Source: Bacteroidales bacterium (GTDB taxonomy: Bacteria > Bacteroidota > Bacteroidia > Bacteroidales > VadinHA17). From it: a stretch of DNA of 64,000 nucleotides. Within the stretch, counting starts at the first letter, position 1. The number at the start of each line of letters is the position of its first letter. Below are positions 7,659 through 17,075 of this stretch, one piece after another. The notes under the pieces were generated by a model, which saw only the letters and a list, made by a program, of their open reading frames with translations, did not search any database and was not told the origin of the DNA. A program made the translations under genes and the position numbers. Where the stretch lies: positions 186,001 through 250,000 of the forward strand of contig JAGNKY010000002.1 in assembly GCA_017999895.1 (NCBI GenBank), given 5' to 3'.

Positions 7659-9749
7659 CTACATTTCAAGAATTTTGAATTCAACTCTTCTGTTTTTTGC
7701 TCTTCCTTCCGCAGTGGAATTGTCTGCTATAGGCTGTTCGGAACCATATCCCATATATTTCATTCTTGAAGGATCTATTCCTTTTTCTATCAAATAGTTG
7801 ACAACAGCCTTTGCTCGCTCAGTTGATAATCTGGCATTTATAACTGCACTTCCGGTATTATCAGTATGCCCTGAAATCTCAATTTTCATTCCGGGGTTTT
7901 CATTCATGATAGCAACAAGTTTATCAAGTTCTTCGAATGAATCTTTTGTAAGTACAGCTTTACCGAGTTCAAAGAAGATATTGTTCAGTACGATTTTTTT
8001 ACCCACTTTCACTTTAATAAGTGGAACATCGAGTTGTAAAAAATCTTGATTAAAATCGGGTCCTATTGTTATTTTTTTCATATCCGACAGAAATCCGGTT
8101 GCACGGATATTAACAATATATGTCTTTTTCTCAGGTAGTTTGATCCTATAATTGCCGTCAATTGGAGAGCTTGCTACTATGGTAACAATAGAGTCTGTTG
8201 AAAAATCTATTATTTCAATATTTGCAGCAACCGCCTCACCTGTCTCAGAATCGCTAATTCTACCTGTAATATATATTGATTTTTCCGAAGGTTGAGGAAT
8301 AGGTACATATTCTTTTATAATAACAACAGTATCACGGATAGTAACTATTTGTGGTTCAGGAGGCTTAATCTGTTCAGGTTCTAATGTCGGTTGGACTGGA
8401 AGTGGTGGTGGTAAAATTTCGCCTCTGTAAATGTCGAGGCCTCCAAAGCCGCCGCTGCGATCCGAAGTGAAATAAAAAGCACTGTCAGTATCAGGTGCCG
8501 GAACATAAAATAGTTCATGCCAGGGTGTATTAATCGGATATCCTGCATTTACCGGCGGGCCCCAAGAACCATCAGTACTTCTAATACTATAGAATATATC
8601 GAATCCTCCCATCGTATTATGTCCTTCCGAGCTAAACCATAATGTATCGCCTCCTTTTGAATAGCTCACCGATTCTTCATCATACTTGCTATTAATCGTT
8701 ATACCTGCATTTCGAGGCTTTGACCATTTTCGTTCATTTATTTTCTTCATTATAAAGATATCCTTCCCTCCGTTACCTTTTTTCCCGGTGTTACGAATAA
8801 ATGCCACTTCACCACCGTCGGGCGAAATGCACATCGAAGTCTCAGGTAGAAAACTTGAAATTCCAAGTTGTTCTTTGACCGGTGGCTTCCAGACTCCCTT
8901 TTTCAAAACGGATACCATAATATCGCCGTTACCTTCGTAACCTGCATATATAAAAAGCCTGTCTTCAGATTTATTGAGAAAGAGGGGAACTTCACAAAAG
9001 CCAGTATTCAAATTTTTTCCTGCAGGAGCAGCAACACTCCATTCATTCCCCATCATATCTGAAAGAAAAATATTCTCATCATATTTATTATCCTCATAAC
9101 GCTTTGAATTATTTTGATTTAATGCTCTTCTGGATCCAAAATACATTCTTTTTCCATTAGAGGATAAAACGATGCTGTAATCATCGAATTCCGAATTAAT
9201 ACCTGCTCCGGTATTTGTTATCTTAATGCGAAGAGTATCTTTCGAAATTTGATCTGCCATCTTACATTCTGTAATATATCTATTTGCCAGTTCGATTGAC
9301 GTTTTGTCTCTTTTATCAGTTCCGGATATATATGCCTCAAGTTTATCAATTGCCTCATTATACCTACCTGCAAACTGAAGCGCTCTTCCTGAAAGTAACA
9401 AAATATCTTCAGCAACATTTGCATTTAGTTCATAAGCCCGCAGAAGATATCGGGAGGCCTCATGCTTGTTATCTGAACATAAAGCCGAGGCTCCTATCTT
9501 GTAATTCAATTCCGCATTTTCACCATTATAATTATAAGCTTTCAGGTACTCTTCATAAGCATTTTTATACCACACACCCCCTCTTTTGTAGAAATTATCA
9601 CCCGCCTTTATATGATCCCATGCTGTGGTAAAGCCTTCTTTAACGGTCTGGAAATCTTTACGGCTAATTGTAATATCAGCCTGTGCATTCAAAAGATCGG
9701 AATAAAATAAAAAAAGTGGTAATAATAAGGCAAGAGAATATAGTTTCAT
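7659..9749 (-). CDS. PorE-like TPR/beta-propeller/OmpA envelope protein
   Basis: This 696-residue protein has a Sec signal peptide (cleavage near LNAQ, residue 23), a TPR region (about 45-165), and PD40/WD40-like propeller blades (about 185-450, recurring SPDG and DIF/DIY motifs such as GGFDIFYS and GGLDIYRG). A Pro-rich linker (about 452-495), a carboxypeptidase-regulatory-like domain (about 500-585) and a C-terminal OmpA peptidoglycan-binding domain (about 600-696, ISGHTDNTG and NRRVEFKI) follow. This order matches PorE of the type IX secretion machinery, which tethers the system to peptidoglycan. PorE itself is a lipoprotein, whereas here no lipobox is seen, and Bacteroidota encode several paralogues of this design. 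A T9SS cargo protein is in the window at 34145. Confidence 0.85.
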   Translation of the reverse strand: MKLYSLALLLPLFLFYSDLLNAQADITISRKDFQTVKEGFTTAWDHIKAGDNFYKRGGVWYKNAYEEYLKAYNYNGENAELNYKIGASALCSDNKHEASRYLLRAYELNANVAEDILLLSGRALQFAGRYNEAIDKLEAYISGTDKRDKTSIELANRYITECKMADQISKDTLRIKITNTGAGINSEFDDYSIVLSSNGKRMYFGSRRALNQNNSKRYEDNKYDENIFLSDMMGNEWSVAAPAGKNLNTGFCEVPLFLNKSEDRLFIYAGYEGNGDIMVSVLKKGVWKPPVKEQLGISSFLPETSMCISPDGGEVAFIRNTGKKGNGGKDIFIMKKINERKWSKPRNAGITINSKYDEESVSYSKGGDTLWFSSEGHNTMGGFDIFYSIRSTDGSWGPPVNAGYPINTPWHELFYVPAPDTDSAFYFTSDRSGGFGGLDIYRGEILPPPLPVQPTLEPEQIKPPEPQIVTIRDTVVIIKEYVPIPQPSEKSIYITGRISDSETGEAVAANIEIIDFSTDSIVTIVASSPIDGNYRIKLPEKKTYIVNIRATGFLSDMKKITIGPDFNQDFLQLDVPLIKVKVGKKIVLNNIFFELGKAVLTKDSFEELDKLVAIMNENPGMKIEISGHTDNTGSAVINARLSTERAKAVVNYLIEKGIDPSRMKYMGYGSEQPIADNSTAEGRAKNRRVEFKILEM

Positions 9750-9982
9750 ATTAATAAAAATATTCGAGATAAAATTAATATTTATTTGATTTAAAACACC
9801 GACAAAAGCTGTTTTATTGTTTTGTGGACTTTTAAATTAGAGTAAAATTATCAGGGAAATTAAAGAGTTTGTTGTATTCAATGATTAAGTAAATTAATTT
9901 AAATGGTTTTAAAATATTATATAAATTATTAATTTTACATTACTAAAACCTCGATTGATATTTACTATCAGGCTAATTAATA

Positions 9983-10333
9983 ATGAATTATAAATATATA
10001 AATACAGGATATATTAATTCTGTGACAGGAGGTGACAAAAATACCATAGCTGAAATTTTGGAAATGTTCCGGGAGCAGGTTAATGATGTCACATCCAATA
10101 TGAAAAAGTTTCTTAATGAAAATGATTACTTTAACCTTTCAATGATAGTACATAAAGTAAAATCGTCAGTTGCTATTATGGGAATGGAACAACTTGAAAA
10201 TATGCTTAATGTTTTTGAGCGTCAATTGAGGGAGGGGGAAGAGAAAGAGAAATATGGTGATTATATTTCAAGATTTGAACACGACACTTCGGAAGCTATA
10301 ATAGAACTTGAAAATTACATAAATAGTTTATAA
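9983..10333 (+). CDS. HPt (histidine phosphotransfer) domain protein
   Basis: This 116-residue protein is a stand-alone histidine-phosphotransfer helical bundle. The phosphoacceptor is predicted to be His57 in the motif IVHKVKSSVAIMG, matching the family pattern HxxKxxxxxxG. It would relay phosphate between a hybrid sensor kinase and a response regulator in the cytoplasm. Neither partner is in the window. It is followed after 12 bp by a STAS-domain gene on the same strand, so the two are likely co-expressed. The pairing of HPt with an anti-sigma-antagonist-type protein is unusual enough to note. Confidence 0.85.
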   Translation: MNYKYINTGYINSVTGGDKNTIAEILEMFREQVNDVTSNMKKFLNENDYFNLSMIVHKVKSSVAIMGMEQLENMLNVFERQLREGEEKEKYGDYISRFEHDTSEAIIELENYINSL

Positions 10334-10345
10334 CCAGAATATAAA

Positions 10346-10681
10346 ATGATAAATATTGAAAAGAGAGGTAATATTGAAATTATCTCATTTACAGATAATA
10401 AATTAAATGCGCTTACTTCTGATTCATTTCGTCAGGAGGTTTTTCATTTATTTAATGAACCTCAATCAAAAATAATTATTAACCTTGCCGGCATTGAATT
10501 TATTGACAGCACAGGGTTTGCTACATTGCTCACCTTGCTTAGAGCGGCGAAGAATAACTATAGCATACTTAAATTATGTGGTGCCGAGCCGGAGGTGGAA
10601 AAGCTTTTTAATACTCTTCACCTCGACTCGGTTTTTGAGATATATTCTTCCATTGATGAGTGTATCAACTCGTTCAGTTAG
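10346..10681 (+). CDS. STAS-domain anti-sigma factor antagonist-like protein
   Basis: This 111-residue protein is a single STAS domain of the SpoIIAA/RsbV type. The phosphorylatable serine site is kept: FIDSTGFATLL, with Asp54-Ser55-Thr56-Gly57, matching the DSSG site of SpoIIAA. Such proteins switch partners when a serine kinase phosphorylates them. It follows the HPt gene by 12 bp and its last 8 bases overlap the convergent clpB gene. A second STAS gene lies at 20653-20991, and a SiaB-type kinase at 17076-17636 is a conceivable partner, although that link is inference. Confidence 0.88.
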   Translation: MINIEKRGNIEIISFTDNKLNALTSDSFRQEVFHLFNEPQSKIIINLAGIEFIDSTGFATLLTLLRAAKNNYSILKLCGAEPEVEKLFNTLHLDSVFEIYSSIDECINSFS

Positions 10682-13277
10682 CCTGTTTACGATTACTGAA
10701 GATCAGTGATCCGTTTTTCACACTTACATATACAATATCGTCGCGGCTAATATTACCTGCAATAATTTCCTTTGAGAGGCGGTTAATAATTTCTCTTTGT
10801 ATCAGACGTTTAACGGGTCGGGCGCCAAGCTGTGGATCGTAGCCATTGTTAGCAAGCCACTCAACCGCATCGTCACCTACTTCAAGTTTTATACCCTGAG
10901 AATTAAGTACATTTTTCAAATTTGAAAGTTGTATTCTCACAATCTCCTGTATCTGTTTAAGTGTGAGTGGTTTAAATATAACTATTTCATCAACCCTATT
11001 CAGAAATTCGGGACGCATAAATTTCTTAAGAAGGGAGAGAATTTCATTTCTAAGAGCTTCTTCTTCTTTAGAAGGCAATTGGTTATTAAATTGCTCCATT
11101 CTCTCTCTGATGATATCGCTACCAAGGTTCGACGTCATGATAATAATTACATTTCTGAAGTTGATAGTTCGGCCTTTGTTGTCGGTAAGTCTTCCTTCAT
11201 CCAGCACCTGAAGCAGCAGGTTGAAGACGTCGGGGTGTGCTTTTTCTATCTCATCGAGAAGTACGACAGAATAAGGTTTATGGCGTACTGCCTCTGTAAG
11301 CTGGCCGCCCTCTTCATATCCTACGTATCCCGGTGGGGCACCGATAAGTCGAGATACGGAGTGTCGCTCCTGGTATTCCGACATATCTATTCTTGTCATA
11401 AGGTTCTCATTATTAAAAAGAAATTCTGCAAGGGCGCGTGCAAGTTCAGTTTTTCCGACACCTGTTGTGCCAAGGAATATGAATGAGCCTATGGGTCGCT
11501 TCTCATCCTGAAGTCCTGCACGAGAGCGACGCACCGCATCTGCAACAGCCGATATAGCTTCATCCTGGCCTACAACACGTTTATGTAATTCTTCTTCAAG
11601 CCGTAAAAGTTTTTCTCTTTCACTTTCGAGCATTCGCGACACAGGTATTCCTGTCCATTTTGAAACAATTTCGGCAATATCTTCAGCTCTCACTTCTTCC
11701 CTTATAAGTGATCCTTTCTTCCTTCTTTCTTCAATCTTCGATTTCAATTCGGATAATTCTTTTTCTATCTCCAGCAATTTGCCGTATCTAAGTTCGGCTA
11801 CTCGTCCATAATCGCCAGCTCTCTGAGCTTGTTCGGCTTCAAGTTTTATTCTTTCGATCTCTTCTTTCTTATCCTGAATTTTTTCAATCAGTTCCTTCTC
11901 TGATTTCCAGGCAGCCATAAGTTCATTTCGCCGCTCATTAAGTTCGGAAAGCTCGCGTGAAATCTCATCTGCTTTTTTCTTATCCTGGTCTCTTCTCAAT
12001 GCTTCCCGCTCAATCTCAAGTCGAGCGATAGTTCTCTGAATTTCATCGAGTTCTTCAGGCAATGAATTCATTTGTAATCTGAGCCTCGCTGCAGCTTCGT
12101 CTATCAAGTCAATAGCCTTATCAGGAAGAAAACGATCGGTTATATATCTATAAGAAAGGTCAACTGCCGCAATTATTGCTTCATCTCTTATTATTACCTT
12201 ATGATGGGCTTCATATCTTTCCCTGAGCCCTCTCAAAATTGAAATTGCATCGGCTCTATCGGGTTCATCTACATGTACAACCTGGAATCTTCTTTCAAGT
12301 GCTTTATCCTTCTCAAAATATTTCTGATATTCATCTAATGTAGTTGCTCCTATTGCTCTTAGTTCTCCTCGAGCAAGAGCCGGCTTCATGATATTAGCTG
12401 CGTCCATTGCGCCTTCCGATTTACCGGCACCAACGAGCGTATGTATTTCATCGATAAACAATATTACTTCTCCGTTTGATGCAATTACCTCATTTATTAC
12501 CGATTTGAGTCTCTCCTCAAATTCACCCTTATACTTTGCACCTGCAATTAGGGCGCCCATATCAAGCGAGTATATCACTTTTGACTTAAGATCTTCCGGC
12601 ACGTCGCCTCTGACGATTCGGTGTGCAAGGCCTTCAACTATAGCAGTTTTGCCCACGCCCGGTTCGCCGATAAGAAGAGGATTATTTTTAGATCTTCTCG
12701 AAAGAATCTGGAGCACCCTTCTTATTTCTTCATCGCGTCCGATAACAGGATCGAGTTTTCCCGACAGCGCCATCTCATTGAGATTATTGGCATAACGGTT
12801 CAATGCGTTAAAGGTGTCGTCAGCAGTCTGGCTCTGTATTGTAGCCCCCTTCCTCAAATCGTTTATAGCTGTCATGAGTCCTTTCATATCCATACCAGCA
12901 TCCTTCAGTAACCTTGATACCTGGTCGTCCGACTCAAGAATAGCTATAATGATGTGCTCTACAGAAACGAACTGGTCTTTCATTTTTGTCGCATGTGCCG
13001 ACGCTCTTCGTAAAATTTCAGAAGCCTTCGAGGATAAATACGATTCACCTCCAGTCACTTTTGGAAACGATTCTATGATACGATCCAGAGCACGGCTAAA
13101 TGCTCGTAAATCAACGCCAGTCTTACCGAAAATAAACTCAACTATATTCTCGGCCTCCGAAAGTATACCTTTCATTATATGTGCACATTCTACGGCCTGG
13201 TGATTCATCGATTCGGCAATATTAAATGCCTTCATCACCGATTCCTGTGCTTTTATTGTAAAATTATTCAGATTCAT
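10674..13277 (-). CDS. clpB: ATP-dependent disaggregase ClpB
   Basis: ClpB is a hexameric AAA+ chaperone that works with DnaK to dissolve protein aggregates in the cytoplasm. I start it at the ATG at 13277, giving 867 residues that open NLNNFTIKAQE as in other Bacteroidota ClpB; an upstream ATG at 13301 would add eight unlikely residues. The protein shows the N-domain, a first AAA module with GEPGVGKTAI and LFIDEIHTLVGAG, the ClpB coiled-coil middle domain (Glu/Arg/Lys-rich, about 400-525), and a second AAA module with GTTGVGKTELA and VVLLDEIEKAHPD. No CIRCE operator was seen upstream. The 3' end overlaps the convergent STAS gene by 8 bp. Confidence 0.97.
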   Translation of the reverse strand: MNLNNFTIKAQESVMKAFNIAESMNHQAVECAHIMKGILSEAENIVEFIFGKTGVDLRAFSRALDRIIESFPKVTGGESYLSSKASEILRRASAHATKMKDQFVSVEHIIIAILESDDQVSRLLKDAGMDMKGLMTAINDLRKGATIQSQTADDTFNALNRYANNLNEMALSGKLDPVIGRDEEIRRVLQILSRRSKNNPLLIGEPGVGKTAIVEGLAHRIVRGDVPEDLKSKVIYSLDMGALIAGAKYKGEFEERLKSVINEVIASNGEVILFIDEIHTLVGAGKSEGAMDAANIMKPALARGELRAIGATTLDEYQKYFEKDKALERRFQVVHVDEPDRADAISILRGLRERYEAHHKVIIRDEAIIAAVDLSYRYITDRFLPDKAIDLIDEAAARLRLQMNSLPEELDEIQRTIARLEIEREALRRDQDKKKADEISRELSELNERRNELMAAWKSEKELIEKIQDKKEEIERIKLEAEQAQRAGDYGRVAELRYGKLLEIEKELSELKSKIEERRKKGSLIREEVRAEDIAEIVSKWTGIPVSRMLESEREKLLRLEEELHKRVVGQDEAISAVADAVRRSRAGLQDEKRPIGSFIFLGTTGVGKTELARALAEFLFNNENLMTRIDMSEYQERHSVSRLIGAPPGYVGYEEGGQLTEAVRHKPYSVVLLDEIEKAHPDVFNLLLQVLDEGRLTDNKGRTINFRNVIIIMTSNLGSDIIRERMEQFNNQLPSKEEEALRNEILSLLKKFMRPEFLNRVDEIVIFKPLTLKQIQEIVRIQLSNLKNVLNSQGIKLEVGDDAVEWLANNGYDPQLGARPVKRLIQREIINRLSKEIIAGNISRDDIVYVSVKNGSLIFSNRKQAN

Positions 13278-13310
13278 AACATTATAAAATAAATTATACA
13301 ATTTCCATGT

Positions 13311-13331
13311 AATGGCAAAATTCCTGCCATT
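13311..13331. repeat. Short inverted repeat upstream of clpB
   Basis: AATGGCA and TGCCATT are separated by 7 bp in the 261-bp divergent spacer between clpB and the ABC transporter gene. It could be a small operator or a chance hairpin. No CIRCE and no recognisable heat-shock promoter accompany it. Confidence 0.3.
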
Positions 13332-13538
13332 AAAATTTAAAATTAAGATTTATAACCTTTTGTCAGAAATCGCTAAAATTATCCGTCATTATGACATAAA
13401 ATAAAGTTAAAGCTTTGAAATTATTGATTTTTTAAAGAAAATAGCAACAGTTTGAATTTATTTTCGTTAAATTATATATTAGGATTATTTAACTCAAATT
13501 ATTAATTTCAGCCGTCTTTTATCTGACAGATAACCGCA

Positions 13539-16500
13539 ATGAGTGAAAAGATTTTAAAAGCCCTGATGCAATTATTTGCTATAATAGCCAGGCCTGAAAG
13601 TAATGACAGTGACAGGAGGGGCGTAGTTGAAGCTTTTTTAAAGAGGCAGTTAAATCAGGAACTGGTTAAAACGTATCTCGGTTTTTTTGATGAATACTAT
13701 CAGGAAGCACAGGAAAAACAGAAAAAGAGTACCCAGAACAGACGTACGGCTGCAATTGCTGTTAGGGTTCTTAGAATATGTAATGATATAAATGACCAGC
13801 TTACACAGGATCAAAAGATTATTGTTCTTGTTCAGCTTCTCGAATTTTGTAAATCGGAAGGGACCGAAGTAAGCCAGCTTGAACTTGAGTTCATCCAGTC
13901 GGTAGCAGAATCATTCAAAGTTGAATCAGACGAATATAATTTTATAAAAGAGTTTGTCCTGAACTCTTTCGAAAATATTCCTGATTATGAGGGAATACTT
14001 GTCATTGATAACAAGGAAGAAGATTCGGCAAAAGAATACAAACATCTTTTCAACCGTGATGTAAAGGGACAAATATGGGTGCTTTATGTGCATTCGGCAA
14101 AGATGTATTTTGTAAGATTTACCAATATGGGTGAGCTTTATATGAACGGACAACTTTTACAGGAAGATAAAGTATATCCGTTCAACCCTGGCTCATCGCT
14201 AAGAAATCCTAAATCCTCTCCGATTTATTACAGTGACGTTATCAGACAGTTTTTTAGCGAAGAATTCCATGCGTCACGTGTGGTTTATAAAGTTTCAAAC
14301 CTTGAGTATAGATTCAGAAGTGGAAAAATTGGAATTCATCCTATGAGTTTCGAAGAGGAGTCGGGAAGAATGGTCGGCATAATGGGTGCAAGTGGTGCAG
14401 GAAAATCAACTCTGTTAAGCATTCTTAATGGTCTTAATCCCCCATATTCAGGTGAAGTTACTATAAATGGGATAAGTATTCATAGTGGAAGTGAAAAAAT
14501 AAAGGGTCTTATCGGATATGTATCACAAGACGATCTTCTTATTGAGGAACTTACAGTTTTTGAAAACCTTTATTACAATGCAAAACTATGCTTTGATAAT
14601 TTTTCCGACGAAGAAATAAGAGCAAAAGTTGACAATACTTTGCGCAATCTTGGATTGTACGAGATACGGGACATGAGGGTCGGAAGTCCGCTCAACAAAA
14701 ATATAAGCGGCGGGCAAAGAAAACGGCTCAATATATCCCTGGAATTGATACGGGAACCGGCGATTATGTTCCTTGATGAACCTACATCCGGACTTTCTTC
14801 AAGAGATTCAGAGAACATACTTGACCTTTTGAAAGAACTTGCCCTCAAGGGGAAACTTCTCTTTATTGTTATCCACCAGCCTTCGTCTGATATATTTAAG
14901 ATGTTCGATCGTCTCCTTTTACTTGATATAGGAGGATATCTCATATACAACGGCAACCCTGTCGATTCCATAATTTACTTCAAAAAGCTGATCCATCATG
15001 CCAATTATAACGAAAGTGAATGTCATGTATGCGGAAATGTCAACCCTGAACAAATATTCAATATCGTAGAAGCAAGAGTTCTTGATGAATATGGTAAACC
15101 AACGGATACGAGAAAGATATCTCCGGCTGAATGGAACGAATTCTATAAAAGAGAAATCGAAGGTAAGGAAAAGCCTATCGAAGAGGGCCATGGCATTCCT
15201 GAAATAAATTTCAGGCCACCGAACAAGGTGAAGCAGTTTATGGTATTCTCAAAACGGGATATCCTATCAAAAACGGCAGATACTCAGTACCTTATAATAA
15301 CACTACTTGAAGCTCCCGTGCTTGCGTTACTGCTTGCCTTTCTGATAAAATATTTTGATGCAAGTGTAACTGATGCAAAATATGTCTTTTTCGATAATGA
15401 AAACGTGCCCGTATATATTTTCATGTCTGTTATAGTTTCTATTTTCATGGGTCTTACAGTGAGTGCTGAAGAAATAATAAAAGACCGTAAAATCCTGAAA
15501 CGCGAAGCTTTTCTAAACCTGAGCTGGAATAGTTACCTGATTTCGAAAGTTGGAGTACAATTTCTGATTTCAGCCATACAGGCTCTCTCTTTCGTAATTG
15601 TCGGTAACACTATAATGGAAATAAAAGGATTATGGTTCCAGTACTGGCTCGTTCTTTTCTCCTGCTGGGCATCGGCTAATATGTTAGGATTATTGATCTC
15701 CGACAGTTTCAAAACAGTGGTGACTATCTATATTCTTATACCTTTCCTTGTAATACCACAAATAATATTAAGCGGCGTTCTGGTGAAATACGAAAAACTG
15801 AACCCAAAGCTTTCTTCTCCTGTTTCTATTCCTTTTTACGGTGAACTGATTACAGCACGTTGGGGTTATGAAGCTCTATCAGTTGAACAATACATCAATA
15901 ACAAGTATGAAAAGAAATTCTATGTATACGACCAGATAATGAGCAATTCCAATTTCATGAAACAATACTGGAATGAAAAGATAAATGAAACTCTTACAAC
16001 TCTCGAGACTGATTTGACGGAAGGCATAAAGGATAAAAGATATTATGACTGTCTTGATTTATTAAATTATGAAATCAATAAACAATTAAGGAATCTCCCT
16101 GATATTGGATTCCAGTATGCCGATTATCTTACTCCCGAAAGATTCAATATGGAAATGCTTCGTGAAACAAAAAAATACATTGATTTAACGCGTCAGTATT
16201 ATGTTGATTTATGGAACAGGGCCTACATGATGAAAGATAATCTGGTAATGCAGGAGCAGGCAAAAGACAAACGAGGATTTATTGATTTGAAAAACAAATA
16301 TTTTAACGACAAGCTCGACGAATTTGTTAAAAACAGGAATGAATTGAAGAAAGTTATAGTATATAAAAACAGAATTTACCAGAAAATTGATCCTATCTTT
16401 TTGGAGCCAGAGAATAAATTTATCAAAGCGCATTTTTATGCACCTGTAAAAAATATTTACGGACAGCCTGTAAAGACGCTTGTAGTAAATGTAATAGTTA

Positions 16501-16610
16501 TCTGGTTTATGACTGCATTATTGTATGTGGCCCTTTATTTCAGACTTTTAAAGAAATTGCTCGACTCCGGTCAGATCATTATGGGTAAAGAAGGAAAATC
16601 GGGAGAATAA
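13539..16610 (+). CDS. ABCG-type ATP-binding/permease fusion with N-terminal TerB-like region
   Basis: This 1023-residue half-transporter fusion has an N-terminal helical region resembling TerB (about 1-145), an FHA-like beta region (about 160-260), then one ABC ATPase. Walker A is GASGAGKS near 283-290, the signature SGGQRKR near 389, and Walker B IMFLDEPTSGL near 406-416. Six membrane segments follow (first near 585-605, last near 985-1010). Before the last one is a loop of about 230 charged, helical residues, likely outside the membrane. A CHVCG motif sits near residue 496. ABCG-type order (ATPase then permease) is typical of exporters of lipids or hydrophobic compounds; the substrate is unknown. 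It converges on siaC. Confidence 0.9.
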   Translation: MSEKILKALMQLFAIIARPESNDSDRRGVVEAFLKRQLNQELVKTYLGFFDEYYQEAQEKQKKSTQNRRTAAIAVRVLRICNDINDQLTQDQKIIVLVQLLEFCKSEGTEVSQLELEFIQSVAESFKVESDEYNFIKEFVLNSFENIPDYEGILVIDNKEEDSAKEYKHLFNRDVKGQIWVLYVHSAKMYFVRFTNMGELYMNGQLLQEDKVYPFNPGSSLRNPKSSPIYYSDVIRQFFSEEFHASRVVYKVSNLEYRFRSGKIGIHPMSFEEESGRMVGIMGASGAGKSTLLSILNGLNPPYSGEVTINGISIHSGSEKIKGLIGYVSQDDLLIEELTVFENLYYNAKLCFDNFSDEEIRAKVDNTLRNLGLYEIRDMRVGSPLNKNISGGQRKRLNISLELIREPAIMFLDEPTSGLSSRDSENILDLLKELALKGKLLFIVIHQPSSDIFKMFDRLLLLDIGGYLIYNGNPVDSIIYFKKLIHHANYNESECHVCGNVNPEQIFNIVEARVLDEYGKPTDTRKISPAEWNEFYKREIEGKEKPIEEGHGIPEINFRPPNKVKQFMVFSKRDILSKTADTQYLIITLLEAPVLALLLAFLIKYFDASVTDAKYVFFDNENVPVYIFMSVIVSIFMGLTVSAEEIIKDRKILKREAFLNLSWNSYLISKVGVQFLISAIQALSFVIVGNTIMEIKGLWFQYWLVLFSCWASANMLGLLISDSFKTVVTIYILIPFLVIPQIILSGVLVKYEKLNPKLSSPVSIPFYGELITARWGYEALSVEQYINNKYEKKFYVYDQIMSNSNFMKQYWNEKINETLTTLETDLTEGIKDKRYYDCLDLLNYEINKQLRNLPDIGFQYADYLTPERFNMEMLRETKKYIDLTRQYYVDLWNRAYMMKDNLVMQEQAKDKRGFIDLKNKYFNDKLDEFVKNRNELKKVIVYKNRIYQKIDPIFLEPENKFIKAHFYAPVKNIYGQPVKTLVVNVIVIWFMTALLYVALYFRLLKKLLDSGQIIMGKEGKSGE

Positions 16611-16614
16611 AAAT

Positions 16615-16648
16615 AGAAAGAGAGATTTCTTACGAAATCTCTCTTTCT
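16615..16648. terminator. Perfect 15-bp hairpin between convergent genes
   Basis: The arms AGAAAGAGAGATTTC and GAAATCTCTCTTTCT form a perfect 15-bp stem with a TTAC loop just after the stop of the ABC transporter gene and before the end of siaC. There is no following T-run, so it is a probable bidirectional processing or termination hairpin. Confidence 0.7.
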
Positions 16649-16676
16649 GACCGATCTATTGATTATTAAATTAAGT

Positions 16677-17057
16677 CTAATCTGAGATTTCAATCATCTT
16701 GAAAGGAACCCTGATGATAGACTCATAGTCTTCACCCGCTTCAAGCATATCCTCATCATCTTCTTCATAATACCAGTTTATTTGTACTTCATTTTTGGCT
16801 TTATGTATCGCTTCAAATTTCTTGAATACGTCAAGAATACATTTTGAAGAACTTGTATTGAAATATTCAAGTTTAATGTTTACTTCGGTTTTACTCAGCG
16901 GACTTTCTTTATACTTATCGAGCCAGTCAACAATAGGTTTATAAAATTCCACAGAATTTTCTGGTATAGATCTGCCTTTTATTTCAAAAACTCCTGTATC
17001 TGGATCAAACCTTACGCTTGGTGTTTTTGCTGTTCCTTCAATAATGATCGGTTCCAT
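16677..17057 (-). CDS. siaC: SiaC-family phosphoprotein (DUF1987)
   Basis: This 126-residue protein matches the SiaC/DUF1987 family. In Pseudomonas, SiaC is phosphorylated on Thr68 by SiaB, dephosphorylated by SiaA, and in the unphosphorylated form activates the diguanylate cyclase SiaD. Here the equivalent residue falls at the same number, Thr68, in LEYFNTSSSK. The N-terminus keeps the family pattern TPSVRFDPDTGVFEIKG. It follows siaB by 18 bp on the minus strand. No SiaA phosphatase or GGDEF protein is in the window, so the downstream target here is open. Confidence 0.92.
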   Translation of the reverse strand: MEPIIIEGTAKTPSVRFDPDTGVFEIKGRSIPENSVEFYKPIVDWLDKYKESPLSKTEVNIKLEYFNTSSSKCILDVFKKFEAIHKAKNEVQINWYYEEDDEDMLEAGEDYESIIRVPFKMIEISD

Positions 17058-17075
17058 ACTACTAAAATTAAAAAA

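Noticed and set aside
10929..11486. Open frame on the plus strand within clpB
   Set aside because: It is antisense to the conserved second AAA module and has no recognisable motif.
12388..12911. Two overlapping plus-strand frames within clpB
   Set aside because: They arise from the reverse complement of conserved clpB codons; compositions are Ser/Arg-rich and unlike proteins.
13278..13301. Upstream ATG at 13301 as the clpB start
   Set aside because: It would add eight residues before the conserved NLNNFTIKAQE start; 13277 fits the family better.
13278..13538. CIRCE or heat-shock operator for clpB
   Set aside because: No TTAGCACTC-type inverted repeat was seen; only a short 7-bp repeat is present.
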